A stretch of DNA of 64,000 nt, from NCBI GenBank assembly GCA_004556005.1, contig SFJA01000001.1, forward strand, positions 1 to 64,000, read 5' to 3'. The notes below the pieces were generated by a model, which was not told where the DNA came from, did no database searches, and saw nothing but the letters and a program-made list of their open reading frames with translations. A program made the position numbers and the translations under genes. Positions 1 through 8,761 of this stretch are shown here, one piece after another (the stretch's first letter is position 1; each line of letters opens with the position of its first letter). The DNA comes from Bacteroidales bacterium (GTDB lineage Bacteria > Bacteroidota > Bacteroidia > Bacteroidales > UBA932).

Positions 1-1454
1 ATGCCATAGGTGTCACCGGTGTTGATGCAGATGGAAATGTCATCGATATCTGCAACAATATAAGATTCGTGTTTCAGCGTGATACTGTCATTGGCGGTGC
101 GATATGGTCTTACTTCCTCAATGACAGGGGATTTCCTTTCGTTGAGAAGGTCAACGGAGCTGTGTATTTCGCATATTATCCTTACGACTCGCGTTGGGAC
201 GGTTGCACTCTTGACTATATCTGTGAGAATTTTACCGTACAGGAGGATCAGAGCAGCAAAGAGGCTTTTACCCTTAGTGACCTGATGGCTCCCGATGAGG
301 CGATTGCCCCGTCAAACGGCCTTCTCCGCTTCGTCCTTAAACATAAAATGGCAACAGTATCGCTATTCTACAACAACGAATGGATGCCGGACGGAGTTAC
401 CCCTCTGTATCCTATTCACCTGCTTTCCGGTACGTTTCCGGAAACGTTCAAGCTTGACAATACTTACAGGTCGCAGATTACTCCGACCTGGACGGAACTG
501 AGACGCAGGTATCTTGTCAATCCCCGTACCACTCCTAGTGTAAAAATTGTGGGTTGTCTTGAGGAGAAGAACATCCGTCTTTTCAGCCATAGCATTGACG
601 TTGAAGAGGGTAAACTCTATTCAGTGTCTTTTGAAGGTGCTCCGATGGTGCCTTATACCGATGGCGTTGACCTGGAACTGAATGACGTGGAGTTCGAGGA
701 CAGGAACGGTAACATAATCACTCTGGGACATACCGTCTATTGGTCCAAATACAATCTAGGTGAGTCTGTTGACGAGAAATACCCTTATGAACCTTATGCC
801 GGAGACCGCGGAGCGAGGTCCGGAAGCCGTGATCCTTATGCCAGAGGTGACTACTACAGTTGGGGAGCTACCTTTACCCAGTACGACAATGGACTGACAG
901 GCTACAAGGGCTATGGATTCAACAACTACTTCGACAACAAATACAATATCGCCCCTCTCGGCGGTACCATCAAGGAGACCGAGTATGATGTGGCCCACGC
1001 AAAATGGTGGAGGGGCAAGTGGCGCCTCCCGACGGAGAACGAATTCCGTGCTATGTATGCCGGTTGCACCTTCGAGAAGGTCTCTACCTACAGCGAGACC
1101 CAGCAGCGCTATATGGGAAGCCCTGGCACAAAAAGAATTTTCAATGTAATCAAGGTTACCAGCAAGAAGAATCCTGAAAAGTTCATTTATTTTTCTACTG
1201 GAGGATATCTCGACGGTACGATGGAACCCGAATTTAACGAAGATGGTACTTATACCGATTCCGGAGACGGAAAGAAGAACAACGGAATCCTCTATCCTCA
1301 AGTTGCCTATTATATGAGCAGCAGCGCCTCTCCAACCATACTCAGATGCGTTTCCTACGCATATTTCAACCAGGATTCTCAACTGATAAAGGTTGACGGA
1401 AGCCGTTATACCGGAATGTTGGTCCGCCCTGTCTATTGTCCTGATGAAGAATAA
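1..1454 (+). CDS. Fimbrillin-like protein with C-terminal FISUMP-like domain (5' partial)
   Basis: The reading frame is open to the window edge (first full codon at base 3), so the N-terminus lies upstream; the GTG at 69 is not a convincing start. About 483 residues are visible. The first half has fimbrillin-like features, including the YFAYYPY motif common in Bacteroidales Mfa/Fim-type proteins. The C-terminal ~240 residues match the FISUMP/paralogous-domain pattern: a 'LGHTVYWSKYNLG' strand, 'WRGKWRLPTENEF', a long Ser/Thr-rich stretch and a final 'YTGMLVRPVY'. It is probably a surface-anchored or fimbria-associated protein, but no signal peptide can be judged because the start is missing. 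It lies 2 nt before a paralogue with the same architecture, so the two are probably co-transcribed. Ligand and exact role are unknown. Confidence 0.8.
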   Translation, partial: AIGVTGVDADGNVIDICNNIRFVFQRDTVIGGAIWSYFLNDRGFPFVEKVNGAVYFAYYPYDSRWDGCTLDYICENFTVQEDQSSKEAFTLSDLMAPDEAIAPSNGLLRFVLKHKMATVSLFYNNEWMPDGVTPLYPIHLLSGTFPETFKLDNTYRSQITPTWTELRRRYLVNPRTTPSVKIVGCLEEKNIRLFSHSIDVEEGKLYSVSFEGAPMVPYTDGVDLELNDVEFEDRNGNIITLGHTVYWSKYNLGESVDEKYPYEPYAGDRGARSGSRDPYARGDYYSWGATFTQYDNGLTGYKGYGFNNYFDNKYNIAPLGGTIKETEYDVAHAKWWRGKWRLPTENEFRAMYAGCTFEKVSTYSETQQRYMGSPGTKRIFNVIKVTSKKNPEKFIYFSTGGYLDGTMEPEFNEDGTYTDSGDGKKNNGILYPQVAYYMSSSASPTILRCVSYAYFNQDSQLIKVDGSRYTGMLVRPVYCPDEE

Positions 1455-1456
1455 TT

Positions 1457-2920
1457 ATGCATAGGAAACATCATATCATAACAGCAGCATTGCTCTCCTT
1501 TCTTGTCTGCGCCTGTACGACGGGAGCGGGTCATTTGTCCGAAGAAGAATGCGGGTGGAGACTGGAGGCGAGAATAAGTGATTTGAACAATCCCGAAAGA
1601 ATTGATTCAAAGGTATCATACAGCGGCACTTACGGAGAACGTACTCAATTTGAGACTGGTGACTGCTTCGGCCTCTTTGTCCTTGACGAGGCGGGAATCG
1701 CCGTAACTTGCAATGTCAAGGCATATTGCTCCGGCACGGATAACAGAGGCAACTCGGTGTGGTCGGTTTTCAAGGCGGGAACTTCTGATGCTGAAAGCTC
1801 AAACCAACTGCTTTCCGAGATTCTTTCCGGAGGAAGCAGGTATTTTGCATATTATCCTTACAAGGCAGAACTGGACACCGTTACTTCAGCCGCTTCCCTG
1901 CACTCTTTCGTTGATGCTTCTTATCATTCCATTCCTTCTGACCAGAGCGCTTCAACTGTCGATTGTGACCTTCTGGTAGCAAGCAATATGGAGGGAATGC
2001 CTTACGGACAGATAACGGTATCGGGCAGGAGCGTGACGCTAACTTTCGCACATCTTTTTGCAATGCTGCGCTTTGCCGTTCCCGCTGGTGCTGTCAAATA
2101 CGATTATCTGTTTGGTGGAGAGGACTTTACCCCTTATTTGAGCGGAAGCGTTGACGGTATGGACATCTACCGATATATTTTTAATCCCGGGTGCATCCTG
2201 GATATCTGCGTCAAATATGTCCACAATGGCAAACTATACCGCTTCGAGACCGGGAACCGCAAGGATCTCTGGCCGCTCACAACTGTTGCTGGCAACTGTT
2301 ACTGCCTGGATCCTGATGCTCCCAAAGTGCCCCATCACGTTGCGGTTGATATGGGTACTTCCGTAATGTGGGCGCCTTTCAATATGGGCGCGGAGGACGA
2401 TTTGACCGCAACTTCCCAAAACATAGGTACACTGAAAGGCAATTATTGGATGTGGGGCGTGAACTGCGTCAGCAGCTCATTCGGCAGTTCTGCTTATCAG
2501 AAGTACAACAACTCCTTTACGGCTGCAACCAAGCCTTGCGACCTTCCGGCGGGTTACGACTACAGCGGAGACCCTGCCTACGATGCCGCCCGCAATCTCT
2601 GGAAGGGAGAGTGGCGTGTACCGACTTTTGCAGAATGGGAGGAACTCTACGCCGCCTGCAAGGTTTCGGTTTCCGACGGAATCATCACTTTTACCAGCAA
2701 AACGACGGGAAACTCCATAACGCTGCCTTTCGCAGGCTACAACAACGGCACTCCGACCACGCTGAACTACGGCTATTACTGGTCCAGCACCTCCAACCCG
2801 GACAATGTCGCCAAGGCCAAATCAACCTTTTTCCGCGATATCGGTTCGCTCGCGGGGCTCAACAGCAATGCCGACCGCTACACGGGCCTGCCTGTTCGTC
2901 CGGTCTATACCGCCCGCTGA
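1457..2920 (+). CDS. Fimbrillin-family lipoprotein with FISUMP-like domain
   Basis: 487 residues. The N-terminus is a lipoprotein signal peptide: positive MHRKHH, a hydrophobic stretch, then a lipobox ending LVCAC at residue ~20, so the mature protein should be lipid-anchored and probably surface exposed. Residues ~50-280 are fimbrillin-like with 'SRYFAYYPY'. Residues ~290-487 repeat the C-terminal layout of the upstream gene ('DMGTSVMWAPFNMG', 'WKGEWRVPTFAEWEEL', 'YYWSSTS', 'RYTGLPVRPVY'). It starts 2 nt after the preceding stop, forming a tandem pair. Family knowledge points to fimbrial tip or adhesin-type roles, but the specific function is inferred. It converges with queF. Confidence 0.82.
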   Translation: MHRKHHIITAALLSFLVCACTTGAGHLSEEECGWRLEARISDLNNPERIDSKVSYSGTYGERTQFETGDCFGLFVLDEAGIAVTCNVKAYCSGTDNRGNSVWSVFKAGTSDAESSNQLLSEILSGGSRYFAYYPYKAELDTVTSAASLHSFVDASYHSIPSDQSASTVDCDLLVASNMEGMPYGQITVSGRSVTLTFAHLFAMLRFAVPAGAVKYDYLFGGEDFTPYLSGSVDGMDIYRYIFNPGCILDICVKYVHNGKLYRFETGNRKDLWPLTTVAGNCYCLDPDAPKVPHHVAVDMGTSVMWAPFNMGAEDDLTATSQNIGTLKGNYWMWGVNCVSSSFGSSAYQKYNNSFTAATKPCDLPAGYDYSGDPAYDAARNLWKGEWRVPTFAEWEELYAACKVSVSDGIITFTSKTTGNSITLPFAGYNNGTPTTLNYGYYWSSTSNPDNVAKAKSTFFRDIGSLAGLNSNADRYTGLPVRPVYTAR

Positions 2921-3007
2921 CGGTCCCATTCTGTGACGGGACAATTCTTCCGGCCTTTCCCCACGCAATCCAGACCCGTAGGCGCTGCCCCGGGCTGCAT
3001 CCCGCAG

Positions 3008-3466
3008 CTACTGGTGTTCGGCGAACCTTTTGGCGGCGAGTTCTTCCCACTTCGTCCCCGGACGGCCGTAATTTGCGTAAGGATAAATACTTATGCCTCC
3101 GCGCGGGGTAAAGAGTCCCGTGACCTCGATGTACTTCGGGTCCATCAGGGCGATGAGGTCCTTCATTATGATATTGACTGCGTCCTCGTGGAAGTCTCCG
3201 TGGTTGCGGAAAGAGAAAAGGTAGAGCTTGAGACTCTTGCTCTCGACCATCCTGACATCCGGAACATACGAAATGCGGATTTCGGCAAAGTCCGGCTGCC
3301 CGGTGATTGGGCAGAGAGTTGTAAATTCAGGGCAGTTGAACCTTACCCAGTAATCATTGCCCTGATGCTTGTTGGTAAAGGTTTCCAGTACTTCTGGAGC
3401 GTAGTCGTCCCTATATTTGGTCTTTCGGCCCAGCGACTGCAGGCCTTCGCTTTCTCTATCTGACAT
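3008..3466 (-). CDS. queF: NADPH-dependent 7-cyano-7-deazaguanine reductase (preQ0 reductase)
   Basis: 152 residues, the size of the single-domain YkvM-type QueF. It reduces the nitrile of preQ0 to the aminomethyl group of preQ1 using two NADPH, a late cytosolic step of queuosine synthesis. Visible signatures: catalytic Cys52 in '[13 protein letters not shown]', which forms the thioimide; the acid Asp59; the QueF substrate motif 'ESKSLKLY' (~74-81); and the 'HEDAVN' motif. It lies 3 nt downstream of a queuosine-precursor transporter gene, so the two probably form a salvage-and-convert pair. No queC, queD or queE is in the window, consistent with use of imported preQ0, although those genes could lie elsewhere. 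Confidence 0.95.
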   Translation of the reverse strand: MSDRESEGLQSLGRKTKYRDDYAPEVLETFTNKHQGNDYWVRFNCPEFTTLCPITGQPDFAEIRISYVPDVRMVESKSLKLYLFSFRNHGDFHEDAVNIIMKDLIALMDPKYIEVTGLFTPRGGISIYPYANYGRPGTKWEELAAKRFAEHQ

Positions 3467-3469
3467 ATC

Positions 3470-4138
3470 TTATTGATTATTAAACAGTTTATATGAGCGT
3501 TCATCGTCGTAGATGTCCGTGTTGTCGTATTTCTTCACTTTCTTCACGACATAAGAAGTGACCGGCAGCAGCACTATTTCATAAAGCACCTTGGCGCTGA
3601 CCTGGCAGAGTATCATAGTGGCTATACTGCGCAAACCGTTGCTCCAGAACACTATGCTCATAAAAATAAGCGAGTCGCACAATTCGCCTCCAAGTGAGGA
3701 AAGTATTGCCCTGAGTCCGAATCGTCGGCCTTTGTCCCGTACCTTCATCTTGCTCATAATCAGGGCGTTGATATTTGAACCTACTATGAATGCCAGTAGC
3801 GATGCAATAGTGACTTTCGGAACTGAACCGAACACTGTCCTGAATGCGCTGTCTCCGTCCCAGAACGGGGCTCCGGGCAGTACGTTAACCAGGGCGGATG
3901 CCAGAGCGAAGAAAATGCTCATCATAAAGCCCATCCTGATCACGGTTCTGGCGTTGCGGTATCCGTAAACTTCGCTAAGGCAGTCGTTGATGATGTAGGT
4001 AATCGGAAAAATGATTACCGCTCCCGGGAGAACGATGGAAGAACCGACACAAAAAATCTTTGTGGCAAAGAGGTTGGAGGCAATGATGCAGACATTGAAG
4101 AGCACCGCCATCCAAAGAAAGGTTTTGGAGTATTTCAT
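3470..4138 (-). CDS. Queuosine precursor transporter (YhhQ/VUT family)
   Basis: 222 residues, hydrophobic with about six membrane segments. Family features include 'GAVIIFPITYIINDCLSEVYG' near residue 40-60 and 'SLGGELCDSLIFMSIVFW' in the second half. Proteins of this family import preQ0/preQ1-type bases across the inner membrane. The position 3 nt upstream of queF supports the assignment. A TAnnTTTG element on the same strand lies about 60 nt upstream. Substrate choice (preQ0 rather than preQ1 or queuine) is inferred from the neighbour QueF, which would need preQ0. Confidence 0.9.
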   Translation of the reverse strand: MKYSKTFLWMAVLFNVCIIASNLFATKIFCVGSSIVLPGAVIIFPITYIINDCLSEVYGYRNARTVIRMGFMMSIFFALASALVNVLPGAPFWDGDSAFRTVFGSVPKVTIASLLAFIVGSNINALIMSKMKVRDKGRRFGLRAILSSLGGELCDSLIFMSIVFWSNGLRSIATMILCQVSAKVLYEIVLLPVTSYVVKKVKKYDNTDIYDDERSYKLFNNQ

Positions 4139-4198
4139 TTCAACTTGTTTTTATAGTGGTACCAAGCACACTTGAAGCGCAGGGCGCATTCTCGGGGA

Positions 4199-4206
4199 CA
4201 AATGTA
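4199..4206 (-). promoter_or_regulatory. Bacteroidota -7 promoter element for queuosine transporter/queF
   Basis: TACATTTG on the minus strand fits TAnnTTTG. It lies about 60 nt before the transporter start. No well-spaced -33 TTG is visible. Confidence 0.5.
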
Positions 4207-4215
4207 AGCAATTTT

Positions 4216-4247
4216 TTTGGTCTATAGCTCATAATTGACTAAATTTG
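4216..4247 (+). promoter_or_regulatory. Bacteroidota promoter for the 4307 antiporter gene
   Basis: TTTG (4216-4219), a 20-nt spacer, then TAAATTTG (4240-4247). Exactly the -33/-7 layout seen before rpmH and the LytTR gene. It predicts a leader of about 50 nt before the ATG at 4307. Confidence 0.75.
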
Positions 4248-4306
4248 TAAAATCCGGTGATTTTGAAGCCCCGGAAAACTGTAACCGATATTAACTTTTA
4301 TCCGAA

Positions 4307-5701
4307 ATGTCAAGATTTCTTGATCCACCTGCCAACAAACCGCAGATAGAAGCTGCCAAGGTTGACAAAGAGTACAAAAAGATGCGCACCAAGGTGTTCC
4401 TTGGTGCATTTGTAGGATATGCGGCATATTACCTTGTCCGCAAGAACCTTTCGCTCGCAGCGCCGGATATGATAAATGACGGCATACTGGACGTAGCCAA
4501 GGTAGGTCTTGCAATGTCAGGTGTTTCCATTGCCTATGCATTTTCCAAGTTCATAATGGGAAGCGTGTCCGACCGCTCCGACTCACGCAAGTTCCTCTGT
4601 CTGGGACTCGTGCTGTCGGCATTGGTGATGCTTGCGGTAGGACTCATACCTTACGGAAGCAATGTTGCGTTCAACACCGCCCTCATCTTTGTCCTGATGC
4701 TCGTGGTGGGATGGCTCAGCGGTATGGGCTGGCCTCCTTGCGGGCGTATTATGGCCCACTGGTTCAGCCAGAATGAAAGGAGCTTCAAGATGAGTATATG
4801 GAACATCTCCCATACCTTCGGAAGCTTTGCCCTCGGCATCCTGGCGATTGCTGGAGTTTCCCTGCTTTCCGACCTCGGAGTCGCAAGTTCCTGGAGAGGA
4901 GACTTCATACTTCCTGCCCTGGTTGCCCTTGTGCTTGCCGTCTTTTGCTGGTGGGCGATAAGGGATTCGCCAGAAAGCTGCGGACTGCCACCGGTTCAGG
5001 ACTGGAGAAACGACCATAGCGGCCTCAGCGGCAAGTCCAAGACCAAAACAGGTGAGAAATTGCCGTTCAAGACACTTTTTGTAGAATATGTATTCAAGAA
5101 CAGATTCCTCTGGATCGTTGCCGTTTCCAACATCGCCGTGTATATGGTCCGTTACGGTATCGGTGACTGGGCACCTGCCTATCTTCAGGCCAAGGGAATA
5201 ATGTCAGCCGAGGAAAGCAAGATGGCATTTTCCATCCACAATCTTGTAGGTGCGGCAGGAACACTCGCCTGCGGATACGCTACCAGCAAATGGTTCAAGG
5301 GCCGTTGCGCTCCTATGAATGTCATCTGTATGAGTTTCTGTGCTGTCGGTGTGCTTCTCTACTGGTTCTCGGGAAGCGGCTATGTGGAAATGGCGCCTGC
5401 CGTTCAGAAGGTGCTCGTATATGTAGCCCTTTGTCTGATAGGCTTTTTCATTTACGGACCGGTAGCGCTTACCGGTGTGCAGGCACTCAATCTGGTGCCT
5501 AAGAATGCAGCGGGCACCGCGGCAGGTTTCGTTGGCCTGTTCGGCTACCTGCTCGGCGATGCCGTCTGCTCGAAGCTTCTTGTTGGCGCCGTGGTCGAGT
5601 CAGCATCCTGGGATGCAGGTATGCTTACCGTCGCCATCGGCTCTGTAATAGGAGTGGTTCTCTGTGCTTTGCTCATTCCTGAAGAACGCAGAACCGCATA
5701 A
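4307..5701 (+). CDS. MFS organophosphate:phosphate antiporter (GlpT/UhpC-like)
   Basis: 464 residues with a 12-helix MFS pattern. The N-terminal 'GYAAYYLVRKNLSLAAPDM' and the internal 'SDRSDSRKFL' loop are typical of the organophosphate:phosphate antiporter group (GlpT, UhpT, UhpC, PgtP). Such carriers exchange sugar phosphates or glycerol-3-phosphate for phosphate at the inner membrane. The window encodes GlpABC ~16 kb away and a second antiporter at 31826, making glycerol-3-phosphate a plausible substrate here, but the sequence alone does not separate glycerol-3-phosphate from hexose phosphates. It has its own well-formed promoter and is monocistronic. Confidence 0.85.
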   Translation: MSRFLDPPANKPQIEAAKVDKEYKKMRTKVFLGAFVGYAAYYLVRKNLSLAAPDMINDGILDVAKVGLAMSGVSIAYAFSKFIMGSVSDRSDSRKFLCLGLVLSALVMLAVGLIPYGSNVAFNTALIFVLMLVVGWLSGMGWPPCGRIMAHWFSQNERSFKMSIWNISHTFGSFALGILAIAGVSLLSDLGVASSWRGDFILPALVALVLAVFCWWAIRDSPESCGLPPVQDWRNDHSGLSGKSKTKTGEKLPFKTLFVEYVFKNRFLWIVAVSNIAVYMVRYGIGDWAPAYLQAKGIMSAEESKMAFSIHNLVGAAGTLACGYATSKWFKGRCAPMNVICMSFCAVGVLLYWFSGSGYVEMAPAVQKVLVYVALCLIGFFIYGPVALTGVQALNLVPKNAAGTAAGFVGLFGYLLGDAVCSKLLVGAVVESASWDAGMLTVAIGSVIGVVLCALLIPEERRTA

Positions 5702-5708
5702 GCGCAAA

Positions 5709-6413
5709 TCAGAAGGCCGGCATCATACGGCTGCAATAATCACACAGGGTATCGGCAATCAGCTGATGCCCTTTTTCGTTAGGATGCATTCCGTCCAGGC
5801 ATAGGAAGTGGCCGAAATTTCTCTTCTGCAGGAAAGCCGAGGTAATATCGACCACATCAGCTCCCAAGTCGGATCCTACCTTGAATACTTCAAGATTGTA
5901 AAGCTCGTGCCAGCTCTGTATGTATTCGGTAGTCCCTCCCAACCATTTGAGAACGTTGGACTTTCCGCTGCCGCTCATATTTCTGGTCACCTCATCGAAA
6001 TAGAGGTTGGAGTTGATCGGGGGCAGCGACAGCAGTATAGGTTCTGCTCCCTCGCTGCGTACCTGAGCAATGATCTTCTTATATGTCGAATTAAAATCTT
6101 CCAGACTTGTCAGCGGTTCGTGCTCCGCATCAGGGTTGCTTGCAATCTTTTCCCAGTCAAACGAGCAGTCGTTTCCGCCCCATCCAAGTATCGCATAGTC
6201 TGCGTTCTTGAGCTTGGCAATGCTCCTTTCCACTATCTCAAGCCCCTTCTTTACCGTACACCCGAAACGGCTGCAGTTCTCGACCTCTACACCGAGACGC
6301 TGCTCGCATTCCTGTACGAAATTGTCTTCGGTAATACAATATGAGTTGTTGTCAGGAGTGATGACACCCTTTACAATCGAGTCTCCAAATGCGATGATCC
6401 TTTTCTTTTCCAT
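5709..6413 (-). CDS. SGNH/GDSL hydrolase family protein
   Basis: 234 residues from the ATG at 6413. The frame extends further upstream, but that extension crosses a -7 promoter element (6434-6441) and is not hydrolase-like, so the short start is preferred. SGNH blocks are in order: 'FGDSIVKG' (block I, Ser nucleophile), 'GGNDCSF' (block III, Asn) and 'DGMHPNEKGH' (block V, Asp-His). No signal peptide, so it is probably cytosolic. Proteins of this class are esterases, lipases or carbohydrate deacetylases; the substrate cannot be told. It is divergent from the LytTR gene, sharing a 170-nt control region. Confidence 0.88.
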   Translation of the reverse strand: MEKKRIIAFGDSIVKGVITPDNNSYCITEDNFVQECEQRLGVEVENCSRFGCTVKKGLEIVERSIAKLKNADYAILGWGGNDCSFDWEKIASNPDAEHEPLTSLEDFNSTYKKIIAQVRSEGAEPILLSLPPINSNLYFDEVTRNMSGSGKSNVLKWLGGTTEYIQSWHELYNLEVFKVGSDLGADVVDITSAFLQKRNFGHFLCLDGMHPNEKGHQLIADTLCDYCSRMMPAF

Positions 6414-6433
6414 AATTTCCGATTTTGTTGATG

Positions 6434-6441
6434 CAAAGGTA
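6434..6441 (-). promoter_or_regulatory. Bacteroidota -7 element for SGNH hydrolase gene
   Basis: TACCTTTG on the minus strand, 21 nt before the ATG at 6413. It decides the start codon: the upstream part of the frame would not be transcribed. No clean -33 element. Confidence 0.6.
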
Positions 6442-6527
6442 TGCTGCTTTTGCAACTCCGTGATGCAAGTGTGACCAAAGTCTTGAATATGCCACCAAAA
6501 CTGTGTTTTTGTGACAAAATAGCCGTA

Positions 6528-6559
6528 TTTGGGATTAAAATAATAAAGTATTAACTTTG
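6528..6559 (+). promoter_or_regulatory. Bacteroidota promoter for LytTR gene
   Basis: TTTG (6528-6531), a 20-nt spacer, then TAACTTTG (6552-6559). The ATG at 6584 lies ~25 nt downstream. The TTG at 6557 falls inside the promoter and cannot be the start. Confidence 0.8.
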
Positions 6560-6583
6560 TCACACCATATTCGGGACGAAGTT

Positions 6584-7387
6584 ATGAATACATTTCCGCG
6601 CAAACTTACCACTCTCGGTACGGAACTATGGCACATTGTCATCATTCCGATCTTCTTCCTTGTCTTTGCAGCGCTCTACAGACCTGTTGGGCTCGATGCA
6701 CTGCTTGGAATGGATAGGGGACTGTATTCCTTCAATGTGACCATACTTTCGGCAATAATACTAGGATGCCTGGCTATCACCCGCTTCATACATTACTTCC
6801 TGCGAAATGTCCTGTATAAGAATTGGTGGACATACATTTTATGGTGCCTTATGGAACTTCTGGTGATGAGCCTGTTCTGCGCATTGTACATCACGCTGAT
6901 GCTTAATGACGGGAGCAGCTTTTTCGAGCAGGTGCGTAACTCCCTGATGTGGCTTGCAGTGATTCTGGTTTTTCCCTACACGGTTCTTACCCTGGTTTTT
7001 ATCAACATTTCCCTTCTCGAACGCTCGCCTGGAACTCCCGATGATGACTCCCTGGTCCGCTTTTACGACCATAACCATCAGTTGAAGTTCGTGGTAGCGG
7101 AAAGCGCACTGCTTTATGTTGCTGCAGAAGAGAATTATGTGCGGATTTATTATCTGGACAACGCCCAGGTCAAGGACTATCAGCTCCGTTCGTCAATGAC
7201 AGCCATAGAGCCCGTTATGACCAAGGCGGGACTTTTCCGCTGCCAGAGGTCCTATTACATCAATCCTTCGCATATCAAGGCATTGCGCAAGGACCAGGGT
7301 AGCAGTGTAAGCGCGGAACTGGATACATCAGGCATTTCCATACCTGTATCACGCAAGTTCTACGATGCCCTGAGCGAACTTATCTGA
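6584..7387 (+). CDS. Membrane-anchored LytTR-family transcriptional regulator
   Basis: 267 residues from the ATG at 6584, chosen because the upstream TTG sits inside the promoter. Residues ~10-150 contain four hydrophobic segments ('IVIIPIFFLVFAALY', 'FNVTILSAIILGCLAI', 'LMELLVMSLFCALYITLML', 'LAVILVFPYTVLTLVFI'), followed by a LytTR DNA-binding domain (~165-267) with 'ALLYVAAEENYVRIYY', 'SSMTAIEP' and 'FRCQRSYYINPSHI'. Bacteroidales often have LytTR regulators with an N-terminal membrane domain and no separate receiver, presumably sensing at the membrane. No histidine kinase is adjacent. The target is unknown; the divergent SGNH hydrolase gene is the obvious candidate. Confidence 0.87.
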   Translation: MNTFPRKLTTLGTELWHIVIIPIFFLVFAALYRPVGLDALLGMDRGLYSFNVTILSAIILGCLAITRFIHYFLRNVLYKNWWTYILWCLMELLVMSLFCALYITLMLNDGSSFFEQVRNSLMWLAVILVFPYTVLTLVFINISLLERSPGTPDDDSLVRFYDHNHQLKFVVAESALLYVAAEENYVRIYYLDNAQVKDYQLRSSMTAIEPVMTKAGLFRCQRSYYINPSHIKALRKDQGSSVSAELDTSGISIPVSRKFYDALSELI

Positions 7388-7398
7388 CGCAGTTTTGC

Positions 7399-8760
7399 TT
7401 ATTTGAAGAAACGGTCTATCTCCTTCAGGTTCTCAGGAAGGGCAAATACAGCCACTTTGTCGTATGCCTCTATCCTCGTGTCTCCCACGGCTATCATAGC
7501 CTGACTGCCCCTCTGTACACCGCAGATGATGGCATTTTTGGGGAAGTCGAGGTCTTTGACCGGATACTTGGTAATCTCCGAATCCGGCGAAACGGTATAT
7601 TCTATCAACTCGGCATTGGAGCCTGTCAGATATCTTACGAATCTGGTCTTGCCGCTCAACGTAAACCTGAATATGCGGCTGGCTGTGATCAGCTTCTTGT
7701 TGATTACCGTGCCCACGCCCATTTCCTCGGCAAGAGAAATGTATTCTATGTTCTCAACTTCCGCAACTGTCCTGGGCACTCCGAATTTCTTTGCCACCAC
7801 ACAGGCCAGCACATTGCCTTCGTCCCTGTTTGTCAGGGCGATAAAGGCATCGCAACTGCTTATGCCTTCGTCATATAGCAGGTCGGAGTTGCGACCGTCG
7901 CCGTTGATGATGCGCACGCTGTCAGGCAGCACTTCAGAAAGATAGTTGCATCTTTCCTTGCTTTTGTCTATGATGCAGACGCTGATGCCAAGCCTGCTCA
8001 GATCTCTTGCCACCATACAGGCGATAGGCGTCCCGCCGAGTATCATAGCCCTGCGCGTACTGATTTTTGTTTTGCCGAAATATTCGGACAACTGTTCCAC
8101 CGTGTCTTTGGTGCTGATTGTAAACACCACGTCCGAGAATCTGAACTTTGTCTCCATCTTCGGCATAATGGTCCTGTCTTCCCTCTTGATCGCAAGTATG
8201 CGGAATTTCTTTATTTCCGCAGGGTCTATCGATGAGAAAAATTCGGACAGCTTAAGGTCTAGGACCGGGCTGTTTTCGTCCAGTCTGAAGAGGGCTATCT
8301 GCAACTGTCCGCGGGCAAAGTCCATAAGTTCCAGGGCTGTGCTCTGTTTGAGGGAGGACACAATTTCGTCAGCGGCAATCTTTTCAGGATAGAACATCAG
8401 CTCGATGCCCATCTGCTTGAATATCAGCTTGTTTTCTGGCGTTAAAAATTCCTCTTCGCTGATTCTGGCAATGACCTTGGCAGCTCCGAGGTTCTTTGCC
8501 ATCACTGCACTGACTATATTGATTTCCTGGCCGGCATTGGGAAAGACGGCGATGAACAGGTCGGCTTTTCCGACGCCCGCCTGCTTGAGCACGCTCAAGC
8601 TCGAAGGACTGCCCTGAAGAGTGTCGATATCCAGGGTAGCTGCAAGCTTTTCCAGTCTTTGCGCATCGGAGTCGATAACCATAATGTCGTTTGACTCTGC
8701 TCTGAGCATCTTTGCAAGGTGAGATCCGACCTCGCCGGCTCCGTCTATTACGATTCTCAT
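7399..8760 (-). CDS. trkA: Trk system potassium transporter NAD-binding protein TrkA
   Basis: 453 residues with the duplicated RCK layout: Rossmann domain 1 from residue 1 ('VIDGAGEVGSHLAKML', then the acidic 'MVIDSD'), TrkA_C around 140-225, a second Rossmann domain from ~235 ('MILGGTPIACMVARDL') and a final TrkA_C. It gates TrkH-type K+ channels in response to NAD(H) or nucleotides at the inner face of the membrane. Length matches E. coli TrkA (~458). No trkH is in the window, unusual for Bacteroidota where the two are often adjacent. It is the last gene of the minus-strand run, 1 nt after the glycosyltransferase. Confidence 0.93.
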   Translation of the reverse strand: MRIVIDGAGEVGSHLAKMLRAESNDIMVIDSDAQRLEKLAATLDIDTLQGSPSSLSVLKQAGVGKADLFIAVFPNAGQEINIVSAVMAKNLGAAKVIARISEEEFLTPENKLIFKQMGIELMFYPEKIAADEIVSSLKQSTALELMDFARGQLQIALFRLDENSPVLDLKLSEFFSSIDPAEIKKFRILAIKREDRTIMPKMETKFRFSDVVFTISTKDTVEQLSEYFGKTKISTRRAMILGGTPIACMVARDLSRLGISVCIIDKSKERCNYLSEVLPDSVRIINGDGRNSDLLYDEGISSCDAFIALTNRDEGNVLACVVAKKFGVPRTVAEVENIEYISLAEEMGVGTVINKKLITASRIFRFTLSGKTRFVRYLTGSNAELIEYTVSPDSEITKYPVKDLDFPKNAIICGVQRGSQAMIAVGDTRIEAYDKVAVFALPENLKEIDRFFK

Positions 8761-8761
8761 A

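Noticed and set aside
69..1454. Start of the first gene at GTG 69
   Set aside because: The frame is open to base 3, so the gene begins before the window.
2926..2945. GTCCC/GGGAC hairpin after the fimbrillin gene
   Set aside because: Only 5 bp and no T run.
4139..4198. Possible preQ1 riboswitch upstream of the queuosine transporter
   Set aside because: The leader has only short hairpins (for example CAAG/CTTG); no preQ1-type pseudoknot pattern is visible.
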